Below, in pieces: positions 1 to 6,620 of a DNA stretch of 6,620 nt. The number at the start of each line of letters is the position of its first letter. The first letter of the stretch is position 1. The notes under the pieces were generated by a model. That model had not been told where the DNA came from. It made no database searches and saw nothing but the letters and a program-made list of their open reading frames with translations. This DNA is from Acidobacteriota bacterium (GTDB lineage Bacteria > Planctomycetota > Phycisphaerae > WQYP01 > JAJZKJ01): contig JAJZKJ010000124.1 in the NCBI GenBank assembly GCA_021804195.1, positions 1 through 6,620 on the forward strand, in the 5' to 3' direction. A program made the position numbers and the translations under genes.

Positions 1-50
1 CATGCTCACCCACATAGCCCACCTCGCCCTATTTTCAAAATCTTTACAAC

Positions 51-617
51 ATGAAAGCCGAATGGGGCCCTTGCTACTACGATCTGACCCATTCGCTCAG
101 CGCCTATGCCGTCTATGCCATGCCGGTCGGCAAAGGGAAATCCGTGAATCTCGGTTCTGTCGGCAATGCCGTGCTGGGCAATTGGAATCTCAGCGGCATC
201 GTGCAGTGGCATGGCGGCTTCCCGCTCACCACCGAGGGCCCCGACAATACCCACACCAATTCCCGCGGCATGCGCCTTGACTGCAACGGTCCGGTGCAGT
301 ACGAAAACAAACCCGCCTCGACCGGCGGCATTCAGTGGTTCAGCGGGTCCACTTTTTCCAATGCCCTGCCCGGCCAGTTCGGCACCTGCAGCGTGGGCAA
401 TATCCGCGGCCCCGGGATGGACACTCTCGACTTGAGCCTGCAGCGCGAATTTCCCTTCGGTGAAGGTAAGCGCATCGAGTTCCGGTCGGAATTTCTCAAC
501 TTCTTCAATACTCCGATTCTGGGCGCGCCCGCCGTGTACGGCGGTTCCTCGATGGGCCAGATCACCAGCTCACAGGGCGCGCGTAATATCCAGTTCGGGC
601 TGAAGTTCTATTTCTAA
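51..617 (+). CDS. TonB-dependent receptor (Oar-like), C-terminal fragment; probably a broken gene
   Basis: This 188-codon frame encodes only the last part of an outer-membrane beta-barrel of the acidobacterial Oar/TonB-dependent receptor type, which imports large substrates across the outer membrane. Recognisable pieces are AMPVGKGK (about residues 23-30), GNWNLSGI (43-50), GFPLT (56-60), the strand-rich stretch from IRGPG to FFNTP (118-155) and the end NIQFGLKFYF. The terminal Phe after alternating hydrophobic residues is the usual barrel-assembly signal. There is no signal peptide, carboxypeptidase-like N-terminal domain or plug, and full-length relatives run to roughly 1,000 residues. Receptor-like sequence continues upstream of the ATG (SPYFQNLYN, from about position 24), so this ATG is probably not a true start; no Shine-Dalgarno precedes it. 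The same frame meets TAG at 15-17, so the gene is either a pseudogene or carries a sequence error. Family assignment is fairly sure; substrate is unknown. Confidence 0.75.
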   Translation: MKAEWGPCYYDLTHSLSAYAVYAMPVGKGKSVNLGSVGNAVLGNWNLSGIVQWHGGFPLTTEGPDNTHTNSRGMRLDCNGPVQYENKPASTGGIQWFSGSTFSNALPGQFGTCSVGNIRGPGMDTLDLSLQREFPFGEGKRIEFRSEFLNFFNTPILGAPAVYGGSSMGQITSSQGARNIQFGLKFYF

Positions 618-643
618 GCCGTTGATCACCCCTGAACCGGCTA

Positions 644-679
644 GCGGCGCTGCCCATGTAGGCAGCGCCGCATTTTTTT
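644..679 (+). terminator. Strong intrinsic terminator after the receptor fragment
   Basis: A perfect 11-bp inverted repeat (GCGGCGCTGCC at 644-654 and GGCAGCGCCGC at 661-671) encloses the 6-nt loop CATGTA. One A and then seven T residues (673-679) follow it. It lies 27 nt after the receptor stop codon and should end that transcript, which isolates the downstream TPR gene from read-through. Confidence 0.92.
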
Positions 680-790
680 GCAATCGCTGTTTCAATCATT
701 GAGAGGTGGCCTGCGTCGAACGATGTTGAGCGCTCGGGGAGAAGCGAGCAGAGCAAGGCCGGGGCGGATAGGAACTGCCCTTCCTTGTTA

Positions 791-819
791 TTTACAACTG
801 CATCAGTGCCGCTTATCGT
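791..819 (+). promoter_or_regulatory. Candidate sigma70-type promoter for the TPR gene
   Basis: TTTACA (791-796, 5 of 6 matches to TTGACA) is followed after exactly 17 nt by TATCGT (814-819, 4 of 6 matches to TATAAT). It sits between the terminator and the TPR gene and would give a leader of roughly 80-95 nt. The rest of the 680-918 gap shows only a weak 5-bp stem near 733-750 and no convincing small gene or RNA. Consensus matching alone supports this call. Confidence 0.35.
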
Positions 820-918
820 GTACATGAGGATTGCCGAGCGGTTTCCAACGCTGCTATGCGATGCTTATCTCTGGGCGTGATCCTTTTGCCGGATGGATGA
901 GCATTGCGATTTAAGCTG

Positions 919-1908
919 ATGAATCTAAGCAATCCATTTCGGACAGGTCTTCGGGCGCTTTTCCTGGCCGCGGTGGTTCTGGCGGCAACGTCATTGCCGG
1001 CAGCGCCAGCCGTCACCCCAGCGCTCGTCCAGTTGCGCCGCGGTCTGATGCTGGCCGCCCGGGGCCGCTGCGTCCAGGCCCTGCCCGCGTTGCGGGCTGG
1101 CTGGCCCGCCGCCGCTCGCCTGCCGCGATCCATCTATCGCCGGGCCGGTCTCGATGCCCTCCGCTGTGCCATGCTGCTCAATCAACCGCGCCAGGCGCTG
1201 CATTTTTTGCCCCCATTGCAGGCCGCCTTTCCCCGGGATGCCGAGGTGAACTTTTTAGCCGTTCACATCTATTCCCAGCTGGCCGCGGCGGCTTCGACCC
1301 GTTTGCTTCGCGTCGCCCCCGGTTCGTATCAGGTGCATGAATTGCATGCCGAGGCGCTCGAAAGCATGGGCCAATGGACGCAGGCCGCGGCCGAATATCG
1401 CCGGGTGTTAAAGCTCCATCCCGGCCTGCCGGGAATCCATTACCGCATCGGACGGCTGCTGCTCTCCGCGCCTCATCCCAGCCCGGCATCGTTGGCCGCC
1501 GCCCGGCAGGAATTTCACGCCGAGTTGAAAATTGATCCCTCCAACGCCGGCGCGCTCTATATTCTGGGCGTCATGCATTTTCAGGCCCGGCAATTTCTGC
1601 CCGCCATCGCCGATTTCCGCCGCGCCTGCCATATCAATCCGGCCTTTGCCGATGCTCAACTTGGCCTCGGCCGCGCCCTGGTCGCGGTGCGCCAATATTC
1701 CGCCGCGCGGGCGCCGCTGCTCCAGGCCGTGCGCCTGGATGGCGCCAATCCCACCCCGCATTATTATCTGGCCCTCGCCGATCTTCGCACCGGCCACACC
1801 GCCGCCGCCCGGCGCCAGATGCAACTGCAAAGACAGACTCTGGCTCGCATCCACGCCGCTCAGGACCGCGTCCGGCGCGCCCTCCAGGGCCTGCCCCCGG
1901 AAAAATAA
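919..1908 (+). CDS. Exported tetratricopeptide-repeat (TPR) protein
   Basis: This is a 329-residue protein with a probable Sec signal peptide: basic residues R8 and R12, a hydrophobic core about 13-26, and possible cleavage after APA near residue 31. The second half is a TPR solenoid: repeat 1 about 136-169 (ends in LKLHPG), an expanded repeat about 171-208 with a Pro-rich insertion (ends in LKIDPSNAGA), then about 210-243 (ends in CHINPA), 244-277 (ends in VRLDGAN) and 279-309. The Leu/Ala-rich segment 40-130 is probably also helical repeats that have diverged. TPRs bind other proteins, so a scaffold or envelope-complex role is likely, but no partner or enzymatic motif is visible. ATG 919 is chosen because it gives a compact signal peptide. 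TTG 904, preceded by a weak GGATGG at 891-896, would add five residues and cannot be excluded; TGA at 898-900 blocks anything further upstream. Confidence 0.85.
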   Translation: MNLSNPFRTGLRALFLAAVVLAATSLPAAPAVTPALVQLRRGLMLAARGRCVQALPALRAGWPAAARLPRSIYRRAGLDALRCAMLLNQPRQALHFLPPLQAAFPRDAEVNFLAVHIYSQLAAAASTRLLRVAPGSYQVHELHAEALESMGQWTQAAAEYRRVLKLHPGLPGIHYRIGRLLLSAPHPSPASLAAARQEFHAELKIDPSNAGALYILGVMHFQARQFLPAIADFRRACHINPAFADAQLGLGRALVAVRQYSAARAPLLQAVRLDGANPTPHYYLALADLRTGHTAAARRQMQLQRQTLARIHAAQDRVRRALQGLPPEK

Positions 1909-1978
1909 CTTTGTCCTGGCATCTGTCTCATCAATGGTGCATGCCATCAGATCAGGGTAGGCATTGCGTGAATTTTAA

Positions 1979-3127
<1,149 letters not shown>

Positions 3128-3128
3128 A

Positions 3129-3149
3129 CGACGCACCGGTCTTGCGTCG
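3129..3149 (+). other. Short stem-loop directly after the esterase gene
   Basis: CGACGCA (3129-3135) and TGCGTCG (3143-3149) form a perfect 7-bp stem with a 7-nt loop, beginning 1 nt after the esterase stop codon. The nearest T-run (TTTT, 3156-3159) is displaced by 6 nt, so as an intrinsic terminator it is weak. A second copy of TGCGTCG at 3219-3225 could compete for the same left arm. Confidence 0.45.
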
Positions 3150-3171
3150 ATAAGGTTTTCAGTAAAAATGC

Positions 3172-3242
3172 GGAATGCCGTCACACTTAAACTATTAAGG
3201 AGTAAAGGGTTAACCGTCTGCGTCGCTAGTGACGGTATTTTT
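3172..3242 (+). terminator. Nested stem-loop with T-tract; possible terminator or attenuator
   Basis: ACCGTC (3213-3218) and GACGGT (3231-3236) form a 6-bp stem around a 12-nt loop, followed by A and five T residues (3238-3242). This is the arrangement of a modest intrinsic terminator for the esterase transcript. The right arm can instead pair with CCGTCAC at 3178-3184 (GTGACGG at 3229-3235). That helix can be extended outward to 3172 with 3241 through A-T and G-U pairs, which would sequester most of the T-tract. The two folds are mutually exclusive. Plain termination is the simplest reading; a regulatory switch is speculative. Confidence 0.5.
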
Positions 3243-3273
3243 CACGGTTTTAAACTCACTCACTGCTTATTTG

Positions 3274-3309
3274 CCTTGTGGCCAGACACTTTAATCCACT
3301 ACATAAATT
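3274..3309. repeat. Imperfect intergenic repeat, copy A (upstream of fmt)
   Basis: This stretch resembles 6316-6347 in the other AT-rich gap. The shared words, in order, are CCTT, GTG, GACA, TAAT, CACTACA and AAATT; the best core (3292-3309) differs from its partner by one substitution and one extra T. It also holds a small inverted repeat, GTGG (3278-3281) with CCAC (3296-3299). It could be a shared operator or promoter element, or a relic of a small repeat; the function is unknown. Confidence 0.4.
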
Positions 3310-3328
3310 GCTGGTGTTCATAAATAGA

Positions 3329-3334
3329 TAAAAT
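3329..3334 (+). promoter_or_regulatory. -10-like box just before fmt
   Basis: TAAAAT matches the -10 consensus at 5 of 6 positions and ends 6 nt before the GTG start of fmt, so initiation here would give a leaderless or nearly leaderless mRNA. A poor -35 candidate (TTGCTG, 3308-3313) is only 15 nt upstream. AT-rich background alone could produce this box. It is noted because fmt has no Shine-Dalgarno and the same geometry occurs before the esterase gene. Confidence 0.3.
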
Positions 3335-3340
3335 CGTTCT

Positions 3341-4282
3341 GTGCGCATCCTGTTTCTCGGTACGCCTGAATTTGCCGTTCCCGCGCTCGAACAACTGGCG
3401 CATGAGCCGGATTTCGAACTTGTGGGCGTCATCTGCCAGCCCGACCGCCCGGCCGGCCGGAAGGGCGAGTTGCGTCCGCCGGCGGTAAAAACCGCCGCCT
3501 TGAGCTTAGGGATCGAAGTTTTTCAGCCGGAAAAAATCAAGGAAGAAGCGAGCGTTCACTGGCTGCGCGAGCGCCGGCCCGACGCGCTCGCCGTTGTTGC
3601 CTATGGGCAGATTCTTCCCCGCGGCGTCTTCAATTTACCTCCACTCGGCGCCATCAATGCGCATGCCTCGCTGTTGCCCCGCTATCGCGGCGCCGCGCCC
3701 ATCCAGTGGGCGATTGCACAGGGTGAACCCGAGACCGGCGTGACGACCATGCGCATCGAGGCGGGCCTTGACACCGGCCCCATGCTGCTGTCGGAAAAAC
3801 TTGCCATCGGCCCGCGTGAAACGGCCCGCGAACTCTCGCCCCGGCTGGCCGCGCTCGCGGCCCGGCTTTTGCCTCGCACCCTGCGCGGGCTGGCTGCGGG
3901 CACGATCACGCTCCAGCCGCAGAATGATGCCCAGGCGACGCTGGCGCCGCTGTTGAAGCGCGAGGATGGCCGCATGGACTGGCGCCAGTCCGCGGCCCAA
4001 ATCTACAATCGCTGGCGCGGCTTTCAGCCCTGGCCCGGCATTTTCGCGCTGGCCCATGGCCAGCCGCTCATATTGCATCAATGTGTTCCGGCTGAGCGTC
4101 CGCTGGCTTTGCCGGGCCCTCTGGCGGCCGGCGAAGTGTCTGAATTTCAAGGACGCGTTCTGGCCGGCTGCGGCTTGGGTCACGCGCTTCTGGAGATAAT
4201 AGAAGTACAGCTCGCCGGCCGCCGGCGCATGAGCGCCGCGGAATATCTCCGCGGCCAGCCTCCCGGCCTGCGCCTGGAATAA
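3341..4282 (+). CDS. fmt: Methionyl-tRNA formyltransferase
   Basis: Fmt transfers a formyl group from 10-formyl-tetrahydrofolate to the amino group of Met-tRNA(fMet), making the initiator for bacterial translation in the cytoplasm. At 313 residues it is close to the 315 of E. coli. Seen in order: FLGTPEFAV (5-13), the tRNA-contacting loop [12 protein letters not shown] (33-44), AYGQILP (87-93), the folate/catalytic segment with Asn106, His108 and [13 protein letters not shown] (110-122), and GLDTG with Asp144. These three catalytic residues fall at the same numbers as in E. coli. The C-terminal tRNA-binding domain begins near 205 (GRMDW, then GFQPWPG) and ends with [13 protein letters not shown] is the only possible start, because TAA at 3329-3331 closes the frame just upstream and the N-terminus matches the family. 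No Shine-Dalgarno is visible. Its usual partner def is absent from the window; instead mnmG follows after 8 nt. Confidence 0.97.
   Translation: MRILFLGTPEFAVPALEQLAHEPDFELVGVICQPDRPAGRKGELRPPAVKTAALSLGIEVFQPEKIKEEASVHWLRERRPDALAVVAYGQILPRGVFNLPPLGAINAHASLLPRYRGAAPIQWAIAQGEPETGVTTMRIEAGLDTGPMLLSEKLAIGPRETARELSPRLAALAARLLPRTLRGLAAGTITLQPQNDAQATLAPLLKREDGRMDWRQSAAQIYNRWRGFQPWPGIFALAHGQPLILHQCVPAERPLALPGPLAAGEVSEFQGRVLAGCGLGHALLEIIEVQLAGRRRMSAAEYLRGQPPGLRLE
4235..4255 (+). other. GC-rich hairpin inside the 3' end of fmt
   Basis: GCCGCGGA (4235-4242) and TCCGCGGC (4248-4255) form a perfect 8-bp stem with a 5-nt loop, ending 35 nt before the mnmG start codon. The five T residues at 4283-4287 are too far away for a standard terminator. 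The codons encode the conserved SAAEYLRG region, so the hairpin may be a by-product of codon choice in GC-rich DNA. A role in mRNA stability or translation coupling to mnmG is possible but unproven. Confidence 0.35.
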
Positions 4283-4290
4283 TTTTTAAA

Positions 4291-6246
4291 ATGCTTCCGG
4301 TAGCCGAACAATATGATGTCACCGTCGTCGGCGCCGGCCATGCCGGCTGCGAGGCCGCGCTCGCCGCCGCGCGCCAGGGGCTGAAAACCGCCCTTTTCAC
4401 CCTCAATCTCGATCTCATCGCGCAGATGTCGTGCAATCCCGCCATTGGCGGCATAGGCAAAGGCCATCTGGTGCGCGAAATTGACGCCCTTGGCGGCGCC
4501 ATGGGCAAGGTCATAGACGAAGTCGGCATCCAGTTTCGCCTGCTCAACACCAGCCGCGGTCCCGCCGTCTGGGCGCCCCGCGCCCAGGCCGATAAAAAGC
4601 AGTACCGCATTCGCATGCGCCAGTTGCTCGAGGCGCGGCCCGAGCTGCGCATTCGCCAGGCCGAGGTGGAGGGCCTGTGGGTCGAGCCGGTCGAGAGCGG
4701 AGAATGCACGGCTCATGAGCCCGCCCGCCGCGTGCGCGGCCTGCGCCTGCGCGATGGCCGGCTGATTGCGGCCCGCGCCGTAGTGCTCACCACCGGAACG
4801 TTTCTCAATGGCCTGATTCATATCGGCGAGACTACCTATCCCTCCGGCCGTTCCGGCGAACCCGCCGCGCAGCTTTTAGGCGAAGAACTCAAACGGCTCG
4901 GCTTTGCCTGCGGCCGGCTCAAAACCGGAACCCCGCCCCGGCTCGATGCCCGCACCATTGACTGGTCCCGCTTCGAGCCTCAGCCCGGAGATGCCGAACC
5001 CACTCCGTTTTCTTTTTCCACCCGCCGCATCGAGCGCGAGCAGGTGCTCTGCCATATCGCCTATACCACCCCCGAAACCCACGCCGCCATCCGCGAAAAT
5101 CTGACCCGCAGTCCACTTTACTCCGGCCAGATCGCCGGGGTGGGACCGCGTTACTGCCCCAGCTTCGAAGATAAAATCGTCAAATTCCCCGATAAAGACC
5201 GGCATCAGATTTTTCTGGAGCCCGAAGGTCTCGATACCCACGAAATCTATGTCAACGGCATGTCTACCTCCATGCCGGTGGACGTGCAGGCGCGCATGAT
5301 CGCCTCGATTCCCGGCCTCGAAAAGGCCGAGATGCTGCGCCCCGGCTACGCCATTGAATACGACTTTGTGCAGCCCACCGAATTGTGGACCTCGCTCGAA
5401 ACGAAAGCCATATCGGGTTTGTATTTTGCCGGCCAGATTAACGGCACCACGGGTTACGAAGAGGCGGCTGCGCAGGGATTAATGGCCGGCATCAACGCCG
5501 GGCTGCAAGTCAAAAACCAGCCGCCGCTGCGGCTCAACCGCACCGAAGCCTATCTGGGCATTCTGGTGGATGATCTCACCTCCCGCGGCGCCGACGAGCC
5601 GTATCGCATGTTCACCTCGCGCGCCGAATTCCGTCTGTTCCTGCGCATTGATAACGCCGATGCCCGCCTCATGCCGCATGCCCGCCGCGCCGGCCTGCTG
5701 GCGCACGATGTCTGGCAGGCTTTTGAGGCCCGCCAGCAGCGCATTGCCTGGCTTGAGGCCTGGTGTGCCCGCACTCGCCCTGATCCCGCGCAGCCGGCCG
5801 CCGGCCCGCTCTATGCCAAACTGGGCGGCGCTTTGCCCGACCGGCCTGCGCTGGCGCAGTTGCTCAAGCGCCCCGAAATCACATTCCAGGACTGTCTGCC
5901 TTTGCTCGCATCCGATGCTCCCGGCCTGATCGCCGAGCAGCGCCGCGCCGATCCCGCCGGATGGGAATGGAAAACGGTTGAAACCAATATTAAATACGAG
6001 GGCTATCTCACCCAGCAGCGGCGCCAGATGGATCAACTCCGCGCCGCGGAGGGCAAGTCCATCCCGCCTGGCTTCGACTACTCCAGCCTGCCCGGGCTTT
6101 CGCGCGAAATGCGAGAAAAACTCGGCCGCATCCGCCCCCTCACTCTCGGCCAGGCTTCCCGCATTCCCGGCGTTACCCCCGCCGCGCTTTCGCTGCTGCA
6201 GATCACGCTTGAACTCGAACGCCGCCGCGCCCAGGCCTCGGGCTGA
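4291..6246 (+). CDS. mnmG: tRNA uridine-5-carboxymethylaminomethyl(34) synthesis enzyme MnmG (GidA)
   Basis: MnmG is the FAD-dependent partner of the GTPase MnmE; together they install the (carboxymethyl)aminomethyl group on wobble U34 of certain tRNAs, which supports accurate decoding and frame maintenance. Its 651 residues compare with about 629 in E. coli. Seen in order: the FAD Rossmann motif [10 protein letters not shown] (14-23), [12 protein letters not shown] with Cys48, LKTGTPPR (210-217), [15 protein letters not shown] (285-299) with Cys289, [17 protein letters not shown] (380-396), [13 protein letters not shown] (437-449), and the helical MnmE-binding C-terminus (VKYEGY-like [10 protein letters not shown] near 567, [18 protein letters not shown] about 619-636). 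Cys48 and Cys289 correspond to the conserved cysteines of the family (E. coli Cys47 and Cys277). Phe292 replaces the usual aliphatic residue after CPS, a mild change. It starts 8 nt after fmt, only a GGA 12 nt upstream hints at a ribosome site, and co-transcription with fmt is expected. Confidence 0.98.
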   Translation: MLPVAEQYDVTVVGAGHAGCEAALAAARQGLKTALFTLNLDLIAQMSCNPAIGGIGKGHLVREIDALGGAMGKVIDEVGIQFRLLNTSRGPAVWAPRAQADKKQYRIRMRQLLEARPELRIRQAEVEGLWVEPVESGECTAHEPARRVRGLRLRDGRLIAARAVVLTTGTFLNGLIHIGETTYPSGRSGEPAAQLLGEELKRLGFACGRLKTGTPPRLDARTIDWSRFEPQPGDAEPTPFSFSTRRIEREQVLCHIAYTTPETHAAIRENLTRSPLYSGQIAGVGPRYCPSFEDKIVKFPDKDRHQIFLEPEGLDTHEIYVNGMSTSMPVDVQARMIASIPGLEKAEMLRPGYAIEYDFVQPTELWTSLETKAISGLYFAGQINGTTGYEEAAAQGLMAGINAGLQVKNQPPLRLNRTEAYLGILVDDLTSRGADEPYRMFTSRAEFRLFLRIDNADARLMPHARRAGLLAHDVWQAFEARQQRIAWLEAWCARTRPDPAQPAAGPLYAKLGGALPDRPALAQLLKRPEITFQDCLPLLASDAPGLIAEQRRADPAGWEWKTVETNIKYEGYLTQQRRQMDQLRAAEGKSIPPGFDYSSLPGLSREMREKLGRIRPLTLGQASRIPGVTPAALSLLQITLELERRRAQASG

Positions 6247-6315
6247 TACACAGGAAAGTTGGTTTTATATAGTTGAATCTAAAAGACTTATAAATTATTA
6301 AAGTGAAGCACGTCC

Positions 6316-6347
6316 CCTTAGTGTGGACAGTAATACACTACAAAATT
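6316..6347. repeat. Imperfect intergenic repeat, copy B, with operator-like inverted repeat
   Basis: This is the partner of 3274-3309 (see that entry for the shared words). Here the inverted repeat is longer: TAGTGT (6319-6324) and ACACTA (6335-6340) around 10 nt. The inner pair is T-A where copy A has G-C, so pairing is kept while the sequence differs. The surrounding gap (6247-6478, AT-rich up to about 6350) shows no clear terminator after mnmG. It has only weak promoter-like boxes, for example TTGAAT at 6273-6278 with TATTAA at 6296-6301. Confidence 0.4.
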
Positions 6348-6478
6348 ACCCATTCCGGATCGCCCGCCTTCTTTGTGTCAGAATATATATAGGCTTCTGA
6401 TCGGGTTGGCTGCATCGTACTGCTTCGGATTTCCTCGCACGTAAACGTCCGGTCCGGCATTCAAAGAAAGAGCTGCCT

Positions 6479-6620
6479 GTGTCATCCCCCATGCTCAAAC
6501 CAGTGCCCATTCCGGAAAATTCATCCATTCAGCGCACTGTGCTGCCGAATGGACTCTGCATTGTGACCGAGCGGATGCCGCACGTGCGGTCGGTATCGCT
6601 CGGGGTCTGGCTGCGCAGCG
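6479..6620 (+). CDS. M16 family zinc metallopeptidase (insulinase/processing-peptidase type), N-terminal part
   Basis: Forty-seven codons are present before the window ends. The segment QRTVLPNGLCIVTERMPHV followed by RSVSLGVWLRS is the typical opening beta-strand region of M16 peptidases, close to the form VLPNGL-VVTE-MPHVRSVSLGVW seen in bacterial YmxG/processing-peptidase-like members. The zinc-binding HxxEH motif should lie a few residues beyond the window, so catalytic competence cannot be judged. No signal peptide is visible at this start, suggesting a cytoplasmic enzyme or a different export route. GTG 6479 is preferred because AAAGAG (6467-6472) lies 6 nt upstream; ATG 6491 is an alternative that would remove four residues. 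The frame is open upstream back to TGA at 6398-6400 but without protein-like sequence. It is separated from mnmG by 232 nt, so it is probably its own transcription unit. Confidence 0.88.
   Translation, partial: MSSPMLKPVPIPENSSIQRTVLPNGLCIVTERMPHVRSVSLGVWLRS

Noticed and set aside
2..280. 92-codon frame overlapping the receptor fragment at the left edge
   Set aside because: Its sequence is low-information and rich in Arg/His; the +1-shifted receptor frame carries the family motifs.
1408..1947. 179-codon minus-strand open frame opposite the TPR gene
   Set aside because: It is Gly/Ala-rich with no motif, while the plus-strand frame has clear TPR repeats and a signal peptide.
1931..1969. Short inverted matches (ATGG/CCAT and ATGCC/GGCAT) between the TPR and esterase genes, considered as a terminator
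   Set aside because: The arms are only 4-5 bp and no T-run follows, so this is no better than chance.
3168..3323. 51-codon open frame in the gap between esterase and fmt (starts MRNAVTLKLL)
   Set aside because: It has no good ribosome site (AAGG is about 12 nt away), no recognisable domain, and overlaps the stem-loop region; it is the tail of a longer out-of-frame reading through the esterase gene. Conservation in relatives would be needed to revive it.
3635..4821. Long minus-strand open frames (182 and two of 213 codons) opposite fmt and the start of mnmG
   Set aside because: They lie opposite two confidently identified genes. Their composition (Arg/Ala/Gly-rich, no family motifs) is what GC-rich codon bias produces on the other strand.
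5479..6036. 185-codon minus-strand open frame opposite the mnmG C-terminal half
   Set aside because: It is a mirror of the conserved MnmG coding sequence in GC-rich DNA, with no protein-family resemblance.

Overview
The window looks like a chromosomal piece of a GC-rich Gram-negative bacterium, most probably an acidobacterium (inference). The outer-membrane receptor tail at the left edge has the style of the large Oar/TonB-dependent receptors that are expanded in Acidobacteriota. The signal-peptide TPR protein and the secreted E-set/esterase protein fit the same background. Coding DNA is GC-rich with C/G at most third positions. Two intergenic islands (3128-3340 and 6247-6350) are clearly AT-richer. 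All recognised genes lie on the + strand.

Layout. (1) Positions 1-617 hold the C-terminal part of a TonB-dependent receptor; an in-frame TAG at 15-17 makes it look like a broken or truncated gene. It is closed by a strong intrinsic terminator at 644-679. (2) Positions 680-918 are non-coding with one plausible sigma70-type promoter. (3) Positions 919-1908 encode an exported TPR protein of unknown specific role. (4) Positions 2018-3127 encode a secreted esterase with an N-terminal immunoglobulin-like (E-set) domain and a C-terminal esterase-D-type alpha/beta hydrolase domain. (5) Positions 3128-3340 are a structured AT-rich intergenic region with nested and competing inverted repeats. (6) Positions 3341-6246 hold fmt (methionyl-tRNA formyltransferase) and mnmG/gidA (tRNA U34 modification), 8 nt apart and almost certainly co-transcribed. 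(7) Positions 6247-6478 are a second AT-rich intergenic region. (8) From 6479 to the window end runs the start of an M16-family zinc peptidase.

How the genes relate. fmt and mnmG both act on tRNA and form a translation-related pair. The pairing is somewhat unusual, because fmt commonly travels with def (peptide deformylase) and mnmG with mnmE/rsmG, and none of these is visible here. The receptor, TPR protein and esterase act in the envelope or outside the cell and need not be functionally linked to the tRNA genes.

I see no new defence, mobile or biosynthetic system. The observations most worth checking are non-coding: an imperfect direct repeat with a compensated inverted repeat that brackets fmt-mnmG (3274-3309 and 6316-6347), the competing stem-loops at 3129-3242, the in-frame stop in the receptor, and the lack of Shine-Dalgarno sequences combined with -10-like boxes placed 6-7 nt before two GTG starts.
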